From an uncultured Saprospiraceae bacterium (GTDB taxonomy: Bacteria; Bacteroidota; Bacteroidia; Chitinophagales; Saprospiraceae), in NCBI GenBank assembly GCA_937973565.1, contig CALJKQ010000102.1:1-29242 (forward strand): a stretch of 29,242 nt of DNA, in the 5' to 3' direction. The translations under genes and the position numbers were made by a program. Shown piece after piece: positions 7,190-16,327 of this stretch. Positions within the stretch are counted from its first letter, which is position 1. Every line of letters starts with the position of its first letter. Below the pieces are notes generated by a model. The model saw only the letters and a program-made list of their open reading frames with translations, did no database searches and was not told the DNA's origin.

Positions 7190-8740
7190 TTGGAGAAAGA
7201 ATTAATTGTCAATTCGTCTCCCGCTGAAGTTGAGATTGCCTTATTGGAGAATGGCAAGCTGGTTGAAATCCACCGACAAAAAACCAGCGTTAACTTTTCA
7301 GTTGGAGATATTTTTCTGGGAACGGTTAAAAAAACCATGCCCAGCCTCAATGCCGCCTTCCTGGACATAGGTCCGCGTAAGGATGCATTTCTGCATTATA
7401 CAGACCTTGGGCCTCAGATCAAGTCCCTCATCAAGTTTACCAATTTGGTGATGAACAAAAATCACAATTCGCCCTACCTGGATAACTTCGAACAAGAGCC
7501 CGATAATATGAAAAACGGCAAAATCGAAGCCGTCTTTCCAAAAAATACCAATGTACTGGTTCAGGTCCTGAAAGAGCCCATCTCTACCAAGGGCCCCAGG
7601 CTGAGCTGTGAAATCACCATTCCCGGTCGCTTTCTGGTGATCACCCCCTTTTCTGAAAGTGTGGCGGTTTCCAAAAAGATTGCCAGCAATGAAGAAAGAA
7701 AACGCTTGAAACTGCTGATCGAAAGCATCAAACCCAAAAAGTTTGGTGTGATCGTGAGAACCGCGGCCGAAGGTAAAAAGGTAGCCGACCTGCACGCCGA
7801 AATCAAAGACCTGACCGATAAGTGGGAAAAGATATACGAAGAACTGCGCACTTGTCGTGAACCGCAAAGACTGTTGTCGGAACTCGATAAGACTTCCAGC
7901 ATCCTGAGGGATGTGCTGAGTGGCAACTTCACCAAAATCGTGGTCAACAACAAGGAGATGCACGATAGTATCCGGGATTACTTAAAGAGCATCGCACCGG
8001 AAAGGGTCAAAATCCTCAACCTCCACAAAGGCAATAAGCCCATCTTTGATCAGTATGAGATTACACGTCAGATCAAATCTTCTTTCGGTAAAACGGCTAC
8101 GCTGTCCAGTGGTGCCTATATTGTGATAGAGCAGACCGAAGCCATGCACGTGGTGGATGTCAACAGTGGTCCGAAGATGATGAAAAAAGAGCAGGACGAT
8201 GCTTCGCTCACCATCAACATGGAAGCCGCCGAAGAAATCGCACGGCAGCTTAGATTGAGGGACATCGGGGGTCTGATCGTTATCGATTTTATCGATATGA
8301 AAAACCCCGAGCATAAGACACAGTTGTACAATGCCCTGAAGGCCCACATGCTCAACGACCGGGCGCAGCATACCATACTGCCATTAAGCAAATTTGGATT
8401 GATGCAGATTACCCGTCAGAGGGTAAAACCGGCAGTACACATCGAAACCCAGGAGGTATGTCCTACCTGTAACGGTACCGGCAAATCGGCTGCCAGCATT
8501 CTGGTCATCGATGCCATCGAAAGAGACCTGGCCTTTATCATGCAGAATATGTCGAAGCCCAAACTTACGTTAACGGTTCATCCCATTATCAGGGCTTACC
8601 TGCAAAGGCGGTTGTATGCACAGCAAAGAAATTGGTATTTGAAATATTCTTCCTGGATTTCTATCCACGAAGACAACGACTACCAGTTGTTGCAGTATGT
8701 ATTCAGGGATGCCAATGGCGACAAGATTGTACTGGATTAA
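7190..8740 (+). CDS. rng: Ribonuclease E/G family endoribonuclease
   Basis: 516 residues, the RNase G-like length without the long degradosome scaffold of RNase E. The S1 RNA-binding part covers roughly residues 35-130 (GDIFLGTVKKTMPSLNAAFLDIGP). The catalytic DNase I-like domain has the two metal-binding aspartates in VVDVNSG (Asp323) and GLIVIDFIDM (Asp366). The Zn-link cysteines are Cys424 and Cys427 in CPTCNGTGK. It would process rRNA precursors and start mRNA decay at single-stranded 5' regions. TTG is the start: the N terminus MEKELIVNSSPAEVEIALLE matches the family and there is no usable ATG nearby. An imperfect -7 box with one extra base (7167-7175) lies 14 nt upstream. It stands alone between a hairpin and the promoter at 8754. 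Confidence 0.93.
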   Translation: MEKELIVNSSPAEVEIALLENGKLVEIHRQKTSVNFSVGDIFLGTVKKTMPSLNAAFLDIGPRKDAFLHYTDLGPQIKSLIKFTNLVMNKNHNSPYLDNFEQEPDNMKNGKIEAVFPKNTNVLVQVLKEPISTKGPRLSCEITIPGRFLVITPFSESVAVSKKIASNEERKRLKLLIESIKPKKFGVIVRTAAEGKKVADLHAEIKDLTDKWEKIYEELRTCREPQRLLSELDKTSSILRDVLSGNFTKIVVNNKEMHDSIRDYLKSIAPERVKILNLHKGNKPIFDQYEITRQIKSSFGKTATLSSGAYIVIEQTEAMHVVDVNSGPKMMKKEQDDASLTINMEAAEEIARQLRLRDIGGLIVIDFIDMKNPEHKTQLYNALKAHMLNDRAQHTILPLSKFGLMQITRQRVKPAVHIETQEVCPTCNGTGKSAASILVIDAIERDLAFIMQNMSKPKLTLTVHPIIRAYLQRRLYAQQRNWYLKYSSWISIHEDNDYQLLQYVFRDANGDKIVLD

Positions 8741-8753
8741 ATCACCTATATAC

Positions 8754-8782
8754 TTGCGGCTGGCACATTGTCGTTATCTTTG
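8754..8782 (+). promoter_or_regulatory. Bacteroidota promoter, nearly leaderless
   Basis: TTG at 8754-8756, 18 bp spacer, TATCTTTG at 8775-8782: full consensus on both boxes. The ATG of the lipoprotein is only 6 nt after the -7 box, so the mRNA would start within a few bases of the start codon. Confidence 0.7.
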
Positions 8783-8788
8783 TTGCGC

Positions 8789-10285
8789 ATGAGAGCCTTT
8801 GAGACCAAATCCTTAATTTTTACCCCCGGGGTGGTTGTCCTGGCCTTAATGGCTTGTATCTCGGTGTTTTTTTCCTGTAAAAAAGACACGACCCCCTTTG
8901 AGGGAAATGCAAGGATTACAGTCTCAAGTGATACCCTCTTCTTCGATACCCTCTTTACCAAAGTAGGCAGTGCTACCCAGTTTTTTAAGATTTACAATAA
9001 GGAAACCTCTCCTGTTTTGGTCGATATCCGACAGGAAAAAGGCCTGACCCAATATCGCTTTAATGTCGATGGTCAGGGCAATCTGGACGATGGCCCGTAT
9101 GAAATTGGACCCAATGACAGCATCTATGTTTTTGTGGAAGTCACCATCCAACCCGATGCCCCGGTTTCGGTGAGTCCTTTTTTTGTGGAGGATAAAATCA
9201 TTGTCAGCCAGGGAGATAATGAACAGACTGTACAATTGGTGGCCTATGGTCAAAATGCCAATTATATCCCATCTATCAGTGGCAAGGGCAACGTGAGTCT
9301 GCTCAGCTGCAACCTGGGTACAATCAGCTGGAACGATGAGAAACCGTATGTCATCTACGGTGTATTGGTGATTGATAGCTGTACCCTTGTATTGCCGGAA
9401 GCCTGCAAAATTTATGTGCATGGTGGCATCGTTGTCAACGATCAGCAAGCATACAACGACGGACAAATCATTGTACTGGGGCAGGGCTCCATACGTGCCT
9501 TGGGCAGTCCTGATAAAAGAGTCATCATCACCGGAGACCGGCCAGAAGAAGAATACCAGCACCTGGCAGGACAATGGGGCGGCATCCGTTTTGTGGATGG
9601 CAGCAAAGGCAATGAATTCAACGATGTGTTGATACGCAACGCCATTGTAGGTATCATCGCAGATTCGGCTTCCACCGTTGATTTCAAAGCGGTTGAAATT
9701 TCGGATTGCGCCATTTTTGGTATCTATGCCCGACAAGCAGATATTACCGCCCAGAACCTCTTGATCCACAACACCGGGTCCAGCGCGGTAGCCATTGTAC
9801 AAGGTGGCAAACACCGGTTTGATTACTGTACCTTAAATACAACGGTCAACCAGGATGAATCATTGACGATCTCCAATTTTTATTGCACAGATCCCTTGTG
9901 TCAGGAATTGGTGCTGATACACGACCTCGATTTTACCATTACCAACAGCATCATTACCGGTGCGTCAACAGACGAAATTGCATTGAATCCATCGGATGCC
10001 GCTGATGTGGGCAATCGGTTTAAGTATTCATTTTCCCATTGCCTGGTACGGGTAAAAGATTTGCTGAAACCCGTAGCATTTCCCGATTTCCTGGATCAAT
10101 GCAATGGTTGCATCGTACAGGAAGTGCGTGATGTGGTATTTCAGGATGAAGATAAATACAATTTTCGCCCCGATTCGATGTCGGTGGTGTTGGACAAGGC
10201 GCTACCGGTAGCCGGCATCAACAGAGATCTTGCAGGAATGCTGAGAAGTGCAACCACTCCGGATTTGGGTTGTTATGAACAATAA
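8789..10285 (+). CDS. Lipoprotein with right-handed parallel beta-helix
   Basis: 498 residues from ATG 8789. An upstream in-frame TTG at 8768 would lie inside the promoter and is rejected. A hydrophobic N terminus ends in FFSC-KKD, a lipoprotein signal with the cysteine-lysine-lysine-aspartate typical of Bacteroidota lipoproteins. After an immunoglobulin-like region (about residues 35-150, SDTLFFDTLFTKVGSATQ), residues of about 170-440 show the repeating pattern of a right-handed parallel beta-helix (QWGGIRFVDGS, AIVGIIADSAST, AIFGIYARQAD). The C-terminal segment (RDLAGMLRS..PDLGCYEQ) is typical of this surface protein family. Substrate or ligand unknown. It is first in a probable operon: the next gene begins 9 nt after its stop. 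Confidence 0.85.
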   Translation: MRAFETKSLIFTPGVVVLALMACISVFFSCKKDTTPFEGNARITVSSDTLFFDTLFTKVGSATQFFKIYNKETSPVLVDIRQEKGLTQYRFNVDGQGNLDDGPYEIGPNDSIYVFVEVTIQPDAPVSVSPFFVEDKIIVSQGDNEQTVQLVAYGQNANYIPSISGKGNVSLLSCNLGTISWNDEKPYVIYGVLVIDSCTLVLPEACKIYVHGGIVVNDQQAYNDGQIIVLGQGSIRALGSPDKRVIITGDRPEEEYQHLAGQWGGIRFVDGSKGNEFNDVLIRNAIVGIIADSASTVDFKAVEISDCAIFGIYARQADITAQNLLIHNTGSSAVAIVQGGKHRFDYCTLNTTVNQDESLTISNFYCTDPLCQELVLIHDLDFTITNSIITGASTDEIALNPSDAADVGNRFKYSFSHCLVRVKDLLKPVAFPDFLDQCNGCIVQEVRDVVFQDEDKYNFRPDSMSVVLDKALPVAGINRDLAGMLRSATTPDLGCYEQ

Positions 10286-10294
10286 ATAGCAGAT

Positions 10295-10861
10295 ATGTTT
10301 GGGATATACTTAGAACTCGGCTTTAAACACATCCTCGACTGGCAGGCTTACGATCACATCCTTTTTGTGATGACCTTGTGTGCGGTGTATGTACTGAAGG
10401 ACTGGAAAAAAGTATTGTGGCTGGTAACCGCATTTACGGTGGGGCATAGCCTTACCCTGGCCCTGGCTGTTTTTCATTTGGTAAACATATCACCTTCCAT
10501 CATCGAAAAGTTGATACCGGTAACGATCATGATTACCGCTTTGTCCAATATTTTCTGGAATGCTGAGGGAGGCAACCGGATGCGATGGCTGTACACTATG
10601 GCCGGCTTCTTTGGGCTCATCCACGGTCTTGGTTTTTCCAATTACCTGAAGGCCCTGCTGGGCTCGGAAGAAGATTTGCTCCTGCCTTTGTTTGCCTTTA
10701 ACCTCGGCGTAGAAGGAGGGCAGATTTTGGTAGTAGCCGTGGCCATGACCCTCAATTTGTTGTGGACAAGGGTGTTGAGGTTCGACAATTATTTTTGGAT
10801 CCGCGTGGTATCTATTATCTCCTTTTGGGTAGCGTTTTACTTGTTGTACAAACAATTCTAG
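10295..10861 (+). CDS. HupE/UreJ-like membrane protein
   Basis: 188 residues, six or so hydrophobic helices, inner membrane. It has the HupE/UreJ_2 motifs: an early DHILFVMTLC histidine segment, FTVGHSLTLALA, and FGLIHGLGFSNYL. HupE and UreJ relatives are linked to nickel uptake for hydrogenase and urease, but this Bacteroidota branch occurs without those enzymes and its substrate is not known; no hydrogenase or urease gene lies in the window. It sits 9 nt after the lipoprotein gene and 25 nt before the DUF6702 gene. The HupE-DUF6702 pairing is one I recall from other Bacteroidota, suggesting they act together (inference). Confidence 0.88.
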   Translation: MFGIYLELGFKHILDWQAYDHILFVMTLCAVYVLKDWKKVLWLVTAFTVGHSLTLALAVFHLVNISPSIIEKLIPVTIMITALSNIFWNAEGGNRMRWLYTMAGFFGLIHGLGFSNYLKALLGSEEDLLLPLFAFNLGVEGGQILVVAVAMTLNLLWTRVLRFDNYFWIRVVSIISFWVAFYLLYKQF

Positions 10862-10886
10862 GCCACTGATCACATTACTTGTATCG

Positions 10887-11351
10887 ATGTTGTATTTTAA
10901 CCTGCTCCGGCCGGCACATGATATACACGTATCCAATACGCAAGTAAAGATCAGCGAAACAGGAACAATCGAAATAGTAGTAAGGATATTCTACGATGAC
11001 CTGCAGCAGGCCATGGGCCTCCAACCCGGCCAGGCCCTTCCCTCGAAGTACCCAAGTGCCGATGCCCTGATCGAAAAGTACCTCAGCGAAAAGATGAAGT
11101 GGACGTTTGATGGCAAAAAAAGAAGTCCGCGTTATATTAAAAGCAAAGCAGCCAGTCCGGCGGTGTGGGCGTACCTACAATTTGAAGAATCGGCTCAAAG
11201 TGTAAAAAGCATTCGGCTCGAAAACAAATTGCTGTTAGACCAGTTTGATGATCAGACCAATATGGTTCGCGTTGAAAGTCAGGGTCAGGAATACAATTTT
11301 ATCATGGATAAAAACAACTGGTTTGTCGACATCAGCTCCGAAGCCCATTGA
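10887..11351 (+). CDS. DUF6702 family protein
   Basis: 154 residues with the DUF6702 pattern: HVSNTQVKISETGTIEIVVRIFYDDLQQAM near the start (a histidine followed by a beta strand), then a YLSEKMKWTFDGKK and AYLQFEE region. The family is of unknown function, often exported and often next to HupE/UreJ-like proteins, as here. Oddity: this copy has no clear signal peptide. The ATG follows the HupE stop by 25 nt and no in-frame start codon lies upstream before the preceding stop, so a loss of the signal or a non-classical start are the options. Its last 29 bases overlap the next gene. Confidence 0.8.
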   Translation: MLYFNLLRPAHDIHVSNTQVKISETGTIEIVVRIFYDDLQQAMGLQPGQALPSKYPSADALIEKYLSEKMKWTFDGKKRSPRYIKSKAASPAVWAYLQFEESAQSVKSIRLENKLLLDQFDDQTNMVRVESQGQEYNFIMDKNNWFVDISSEAH

Positions 11352-12564
11352 ATATGCCGATGTGGTAATCCTGGGAGGAGGGGCAGCCGGTTTTTTTGCT
11401 GCTGCCAATTTCGGGCAGATGGCAAAGGGCATAAAAATCATTTTGCTGGAGCAGGGCCGGGAGGTTTTGCAAAAGGTAAAAATATCGGGCGGAGGCCGTT
11501 GCAATGTAACCCACGCCTGCTGGGACCCCAATGACCTGGTTGGCCATTATCCCAGAGGATCCAAAGAAATGCTGGGCCCTTTCCATAAGTTTGCCTGTGG
11601 CGATACAGTGGCCTGGTTTGAGGAAAGGGGCGTACCCTTAAAAATAGAAGAAGACGGACGGATGTTTCCCGTGAGCGATGACAGTGCCTCGATAGTAGAT
11701 TGTTTGCTGAAGTACGCCAAAAAGGCGGGCACGGCGATACTGACCTCTCAAAAAGTAATCGGGATTGACGAAGATAAATACGGATATAAAATTGAATGTC
11801 ACGGTATCACCATAAAGAGTAAGTATGTACTGATAGCTACCGGCAGCACGCCATCCGTATGGAAGATGTTGGCCGGTATTGGCTATGAGATCATACCACC
11901 GGTGCCATCCTTGTTTACCTTTCATATTAATGACAAGGCACTGCACCAACTCATGGGTTTGTCGGTACCCGATGCAGCAATCAACTGCCGGCAATTTCAA
12001 TTGGTAAGCAAGGGGCCTGTGTTGATAACGCACTGGGGCGTGAGTGGTCCGGCTGTGCTAAAGATGAGTGCCATGGGTGCGCGGGAGATGCATCTGTGTG
12101 CCTACCGTTTTGAACTTGAGATATCCTGGGTGCCCGGATGGACGATAGAAGCGCTGGAGGCTTTCAGAAAGACAAGAGGTTCGGCCAGTGTGGCTGGGCA
12201 AAGTCCGGTGAACTTGCCATCACGACTTTGGAAATACCTCGTAAACAGAGCAGGAATTGATCACGATAAAAAATGGGCAGACCTTAATAAGGCAGAGATC
12301 GAAAAACTGACTACAGCCTTAACAAGGGATCTTCATAAGGTCAACGGCAAGAGTACCTTTAAAGAAGAATTTGTCACGGCCGGTGGTGTAGACCTGAAGC
12401 AGATCAATTTTTCGACCTTTGAAAGCCGAAAACACGCGGGCTTGTATTTTGCCGGAGAAGTGCTGGATATTGATGCCGTGACCGGAGGATTTAACTTTCA
12501 GGCAGCCTGGACGGGTGCGTACCTGGCTGCCAAATCGATTGCCAAAATTTTTTCTGCCCAATGA
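11323..12564 (+). CDS. HI0933-family flavoprotein (NAD(P)/FAD-dependent oxidoreductase)
   Basis: 413 residues from TTG 11323 (MSTSAPKPIEYADVVILGGG). The frame is open upstream to 11245 but those extra residues do not match the family. The Rossmann dinucleotide motif GGGAAG is at residues 18-23, KISGGGRCNVTHA follows at about 60-72, and the C-terminal FAD-contacting end is EVLDIDAVTGGFNFQAAWTGAYLA. This is the HI0933/YhiN family of soluble flavoproteins whose reaction is not established. The start lies inside the DUF6702 gene (29 nt overlap), implying translational coupling in the operon. Confidence 0.88.
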   Translation: MSTSAPKPIEYADVVILGGGAAGFFAAANFGQMAKGIKIILLEQGREVLQKVKISGGGRCNVTHACWDPNDLVGHYPRGSKEMLGPFHKFACGDTVAWFEERGVPLKIEEDGRMFPVSDDSASIVDCLLKYAKKAGTAILTSQKVIGIDEDKYGYKIECHGITIKSKYVLIATGSTPSVWKMLAGIGYEIIPPVPSLFTFHINDKALHQLMGLSVPDAAINCRQFQLVSKGPVLITHWGVSGPAVLKMSAMGAREMHLCAYRFELEISWVPGWTIEALEAFRKTRGSASVAGQSPVNLPSRLWKYLVNRAGIDHDKKWADLNKAEIEKLTTALTRDLHKVNGKSTFKEEFVTAGGVDLKQINFSTFESRKHAGLYFAGEVLDIDAVTGGFNFQAAWTGAYLAAKSIAKIFSAQ

Positions 12565-12681
12565 GCGTTTTATTAGCAGCGCTATGTTTGGCCCAATATG
12601 GGGTAAATGCCCGCAGACTGGCAAAAAAGCCCTATTTTTAGACATTGAATAGACAACATTATACCAGGAAATAAAAAAGAT

Positions 12682-13659
12682 ATGTATCAAAGACCCAGAA
12701 GAAACCGCAGGAGTGAAGCCATAAGATCGGCAGTACGGGAGACGAGATTGCACCCATCGCAATTGGTCGTTCCACTGTTTTTGACAGATGGAGAAAATCA
12801 CCGTCAGGTTATCCCTTCGCTCAATGTAGCTTATCGCTTGAGTGTGGATGAAACCGAAAAAGAAATAGAGAGCTGCCTTCAATTGGGACTGGACAAGTTT
12901 ATCGTTTTTCCGGCGGTGGAAGACGCACTCAAAGACAAGGTGGCCAGTTACAGCTATGCGGAGGACAATTTTTACTTACGGGCGGCCAGGAGGATCAAAG
13001 AAAAATATCCCCAAGCCTGTCTGATCAGTGACGTAGCGATGGATCCCTACAGCAGTGATGGGCACGACGGCTATGTGGAAAATGGAAAGATCGTAAACGA
13101 TGTAACCTTGCCCATCCTCCAAAAGATGGCAGTGGCACAGGCGCAGGCCGGTTTCGATATATTGGGACCTTCTGACATGATGGACGGCAGGGTAGCAGCC
13201 ATGCGGGAGGCCATGGATGAGGCCGGCTATTATGAGACGGGCATTATGTCTTACACCGCCAAGTATGCCAGTGCTTTTTACGGTCCGTTCAGAGATGCCC
13301 TGGATTCTGCACCCAAATCGGGGGATAAAAAAACCTATCAGATGGATCCCGCCAACAAATTTGAGGCCCTGGTAGAAGGAGAGCTGGATACCGCTGAGGG
13401 TGCTGATTTTTTAATGGTCAAGCCGGCACTGCACTACCTCGATGTGATATCGCTGATGAAAGAAAACTTTACCCTACCAATAGCAGCCTACCACGTGAGC
13501 GGCGAATGTGCGCTGCTGATTGCGGCATCAGAAAAAGGTTGGGTAGACAGGGTAAAAGGCGTAGATGAGACATTGACTGCCATCAAAAGGGCCGGTGCCG
13601 ATGTGATCATTACGTACTTTGCCAAAGAATGGGCACAGCGATTCAAAAACAACGGCTAA
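12682..13659 (+). CDS. hemB: Porphobilinogen synthase (delta-aminolevulinate dehydratase)
   Basis: 325 residues, cytosolic, condenses two 5-aminolevulinate molecules to porphobilinogen in heme and siroheme synthesis. The two active-site lysines are visible: Lys194 in SYTAKYASAFYGPFRDA and the Schiff-base Lys247 in MVKPALHYLD. The metal-site loop (residues 117-130) reads DVAMDPYSSDGHDG, the cysteine-free form, so it is a magnesium-type rather than zinc-type enzyme. The N terminus RPRRNRRSEAIRSAVRET is typical. ATG start, 117 nt after the flavoprotein gene; no clear consensus promoter is seen in that gap, only a one-mismatch TATTTTTA near 12633. Confidence 0.96.
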   Translation: MYQRPRRNRRSEAIRSAVRETRLHPSQLVVPLFLTDGENHRQVIPSLNVAYRLSVDETEKEIESCLQLGLDKFIVFPAVEDALKDKVASYSYAEDNFYLRAARRIKEKYPQACLISDVAMDPYSSDGHDGYVENGKIVNDVTLPILQKMAVAQAQAGFDILGPSDMMDGRVAAMREAMDEAGYYETGIMSYTAKYASAFYGPFRDALDSAPKSGDKKTYQMDPANKFEALVEGELDTAEGADFLMVKPALHYLDVISLMKENFTLPIAAYHVSGECALLIAASEKGWVDRVKGVDETLTAIKRAGADVIITYFAKEWAQRFKNNG

Positions 13660-13698
13660 ATATCGACAGAAGTACCGATTCACAAGAGATATGAAAGA

Positions 13699-13726
13699 TT
13701 GTTTTAATGTATAATTGTTATCTTTG
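13699..13726 (+). promoter_or_regulatory. Bacteroidota promoter for the PBP1A gene
   Basis: TTG at 13699-13701, 17 bp spacer, TATCTTTG at 13719-13726. The ATG is 18 nt after the -7 box, giving a predicted leader of about a dozen bases. Confidence 0.75.
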
Positions 13727-13744
13727 GCCTTACTAATTTGATGG

Positions 13745-16228
13745 ATGTTTAAAAAGGTTGAAAGTTATATCAACGGCTTGCCGAGGTTTATCCAGTTTCT
13801 GTGGATTCTGGTGCTCGTGGCTATGTTGTTTACAGGCATAGTATTCTTTTACATTGGCACCTTCTTATTGCCGGATACGGGTGAATTGGAAAATCCGCCG
13901 TATGAAATAGCCTCTGAAATCATAGCCAAAGACGGAGAGACCCTGGGAAAGGCGTTTAAGCTCAACCGGGAGTGGCTTACCTTTGATCAGTTGAATCCCA
14001 AGTTGGTAAAAGCACTGATTGCAACCGAAGATGTGCGTTTTTACAGTCACAGCGGCATTGACTTCCGGGGCACAGCCAGGGCCTTGTTTTTTTTGGGAAA
14101 GAAGGGAGGAGCCAGCACCATCACCCAACAGTTGGCCAAACAATTTTTTACCCAAAGATCGTCTTCCTTTTTGCGCAGGTCATGGCAAAAACTAAAGGAG
14201 TGGGTCATTGCCGTCGAGTTTGAAAGAAGGTACACCAAAGAAGAGATTTTGGCCATGTACCTCAACAAGTACGATTTTCTATATGGTGCCATTGGCGTAA
14301 GCACGGCTGCCAAGACCTATTTTGGAAAAAATCAAAAGGATCTGGAATACGATGAGGCTGCCATCTTGATCGGCATGCTGAAAAATCCATACATCTACAA
14401 CCCCAAAATCAATCAGGACAAGGGCTTGAAGCGCAGATCGGTGGTGTTGAAACAAATGGAAAAAGAAGGCTACCTTACCGAAGAAGAGTACATGAAATAT
14501 TCCCGCAAAAAAATTGACATGAGCAGTTTTAACCGGGAAATGTACAATACAGGGGTGGCTCCCTATTTCAGGGCTGAGGTGATCCATTGGGCCAAAAACA
14601 TCCTGGAAGAGGATGAATACAGAAAACCCGATGGCACCAAATACAATGTGTTTACGGATGGTTTAAAAATTTACACCACCATCGACTATAAAATGCAGGT
14701 GCACGCCGAAGCAGCCATGCGCGAGCACATGATAGCGCTGCAAAGAAAGTACTTCACCGTGTGGTCGGGCAAAGATCCCTGGACCTTTGATGCCGATGAC
14801 GAGAAAAAAGCCATTCGAAAAAACCACTTGTATGAGCAGTACCGTCAGTCTCAGCGCTTTCGGGATTTGAGAGCCTCTTATCTGGGCAGCATCACCAATA
14901 AAATTGTTGAGGAAATAGAAAATGCCAGGCTCAATGACGTGGATATTTTTCGCCTTTTTGATGCAGAAAAAGACAGGGCCAATCTGAGTAAGTGGGTAAG
15001 CCAGGGTACCATTACCGACGAACAAGCCGATGTTTACAAGGAGATCCTGAAGTCGCCCCACTGGATGGTACTCAAAAAACAATGGAATGCCCTGCGCAAG
15101 GTTGCTGATAAGGCGTTTGTGACACCGGTAAACATGAAGGTGTACGATTACGTAACCGGAGGTGAAAAAAGTGTGCGCATGAGTCCCAGGGATTCTATAC
15201 GCCATCACCAGATGCACATGCAGATTGGCAGTATTGGTGTTGAACCTCAAACAGGAGAAGTCAAGTTCTGGATCGGAGGTATCAACCACAAATATTTTCA
15301 ATTCGATCACGTGACCTCCAACCGACAGGTGGGCAGTACCTTTAAGCCTTTCGTATATGGTACTGCCATCATAGATCAGGCCATATCTCCTTGTTACAAA
15401 GTGCAGGACATAGCCTATTGCATCCAGGCCAACGATGCCGACTTCGGTTTGATGAGTACGTGGTGCCCGTCCAATGCCGATGGTAAATTTTCGGGTTCAT
15501 TTTTGACTTTGAAAGAAGGACTCAAAGAATCCAAAAACTCGATATCCGTGTATTTGATGAAACAGCTGGGCAGTGTAGAAGCTGTAAGAAATTTTGTAGC
15601 CAATCTGAAAATTGACAAAAACAAAATCCCTGAGGCACCTTCCATTTGTTTGGGTACGCCCGAGCTTTCTGCCTTTGACATGGCTTCTGCCTATACAGCA
15701 TTTGCCAACAATGGCATTCATACAACTCCCATTTATGTGACCCACATAACCGATAAAAACGGAAAGACCATCTATACCGCCATACCGGAACAAAAGAAGG
15801 CCATCAACCCGTCGTACAATTATGTGATTGTAGACATGCTCAAATACGTGGCAGAGGTAATTGCCAACAAGTACAAAAGTGAAATTGCCGGAAAGACCGG
15901 GACCACCAACAGCTACAAGGATGGTTGGTACGTAGGATTTACCCCGGGCATTGTGGTTTCCACCTGGGTTGGGGGTGATGCTGAATGGATCCGTTTCAAT
16001 ACGTTGGCCGATGGACAGGGAGCTGTGATGGCCAGGCCGTTTTTTGAAAAATTTCTTTCGAGGATTGAAAAAGACAATTCCATAGACTACGATGAGACGG
16101 CCAGGTTTGCAGTGCCTGCCGAGTTGTCAGTGGAGCTGGATTGCAGTAAATATGATGCTATAAACCACCAGCCCGGCTCCGCAAAACAGCCGGTTGATGA
16201 GTTTGAATCTGAAGAAGATTTGCGTTAG
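13745..16228 (+). CDS. mrcA: Bifunctional penicillin-binding protein 1A
   Basis: 827 residues, class A PBP that polymerises and cross-links peptidoglycan in the periplasm. One N-terminal membrane anchor (about residues 17-42). GT51 transglycosylase domain follows with catalytic Glu95 in ATEDVRF and KGGASTITQQLAKQFF. The transpeptidase domain has the SxxK serine Ser531 (GSTFKPF), SKN at 596-598 and KTGTT starting at Lys717. Between the two enzymatic domains there is a long helical, charged linker (about residues 330-470). The ATG at 13745 is chosen because a perfect promoter lies 18 nt upstream; the ATG at 13741 is out of frame. It is followed after 99 bases by the Prc protease gene, which can act on cell-wall enzymes. 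Confidence 0.95.
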   Translation: MFKKVESYINGLPRFIQFLWILVLVAMLFTGIVFFYIGTFLLPDTGELENPPYEIASEIIAKDGETLGKAFKLNREWLTFDQLNPKLVKALIATEDVRFYSHSGIDFRGTARALFFLGKKGGASTITQQLAKQFFTQRSSSFLRRSWQKLKEWVIAVEFERRYTKEEILAMYLNKYDFLYGAIGVSTAAKTYFGKNQKDLEYDEAAILIGMLKNPYIYNPKINQDKGLKRRSVVLKQMEKEGYLTEEEYMKYSRKKIDMSSFNREMYNTGVAPYFRAEVIHWAKNILEEDEYRKPDGTKYNVFTDGLKIYTTIDYKMQVHAEAAMREHMIALQRKYFTVWSGKDPWTFDADDEKKAIRKNHLYEQYRQSQRFRDLRASYLGSITNKIVEEIENARLNDVDIFRLFDAEKDRANLSKWVSQGTITDEQADVYKEILKSPHWMVLKKQWNALRKVADKAFVTPVNMKVYDYVTGGEKSVRMSPRDSIRHHQMHMQIGSIGVEPQTGEVKFWIGGINHKYFQFDHVTSNRQVGSTFKPFVYGTAIIDQAISPCYKVQDIAYCIQANDADFGLMSTWCPSNADGKFSGSFLTLKEGLKESKNSISVYLMKQLGSVEAVRNFVANLKIDKNKIPEAPSICLGTPELSAFDMASAYTAFANNGIHTTPIYVTHITDKNGKTIYTAIPEQKKAINPSYNYVIVDMLKYVAEVIANKYKSEIAGKTGTTNSYKDGWYVGFTPGIVVSTWVGGDAEWIRFNTLADGQGAVMARPFFEKFLSRIEKDNSIDYDETARFAVPAELSVELDCSKYDAINHQPGSAKQPVDEFESEEDLR

Positions 16229-16327
16229 TGTGTACAAATGGTTGTTAGCATAACGTTAAATACCAATTAAAATAGGCTAAAACACATAACTTAGCTGTTC
16301 CTTTTAAAGTTATTACACAGGTATAAA

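Noticed and set aside
7298..7963. 221-codon reverse frame opposite the RNase E/G gene
   Set aside because: It lies within a well-conserved plus-strand gene and has shadow composition rich in Phe, Gln and His.
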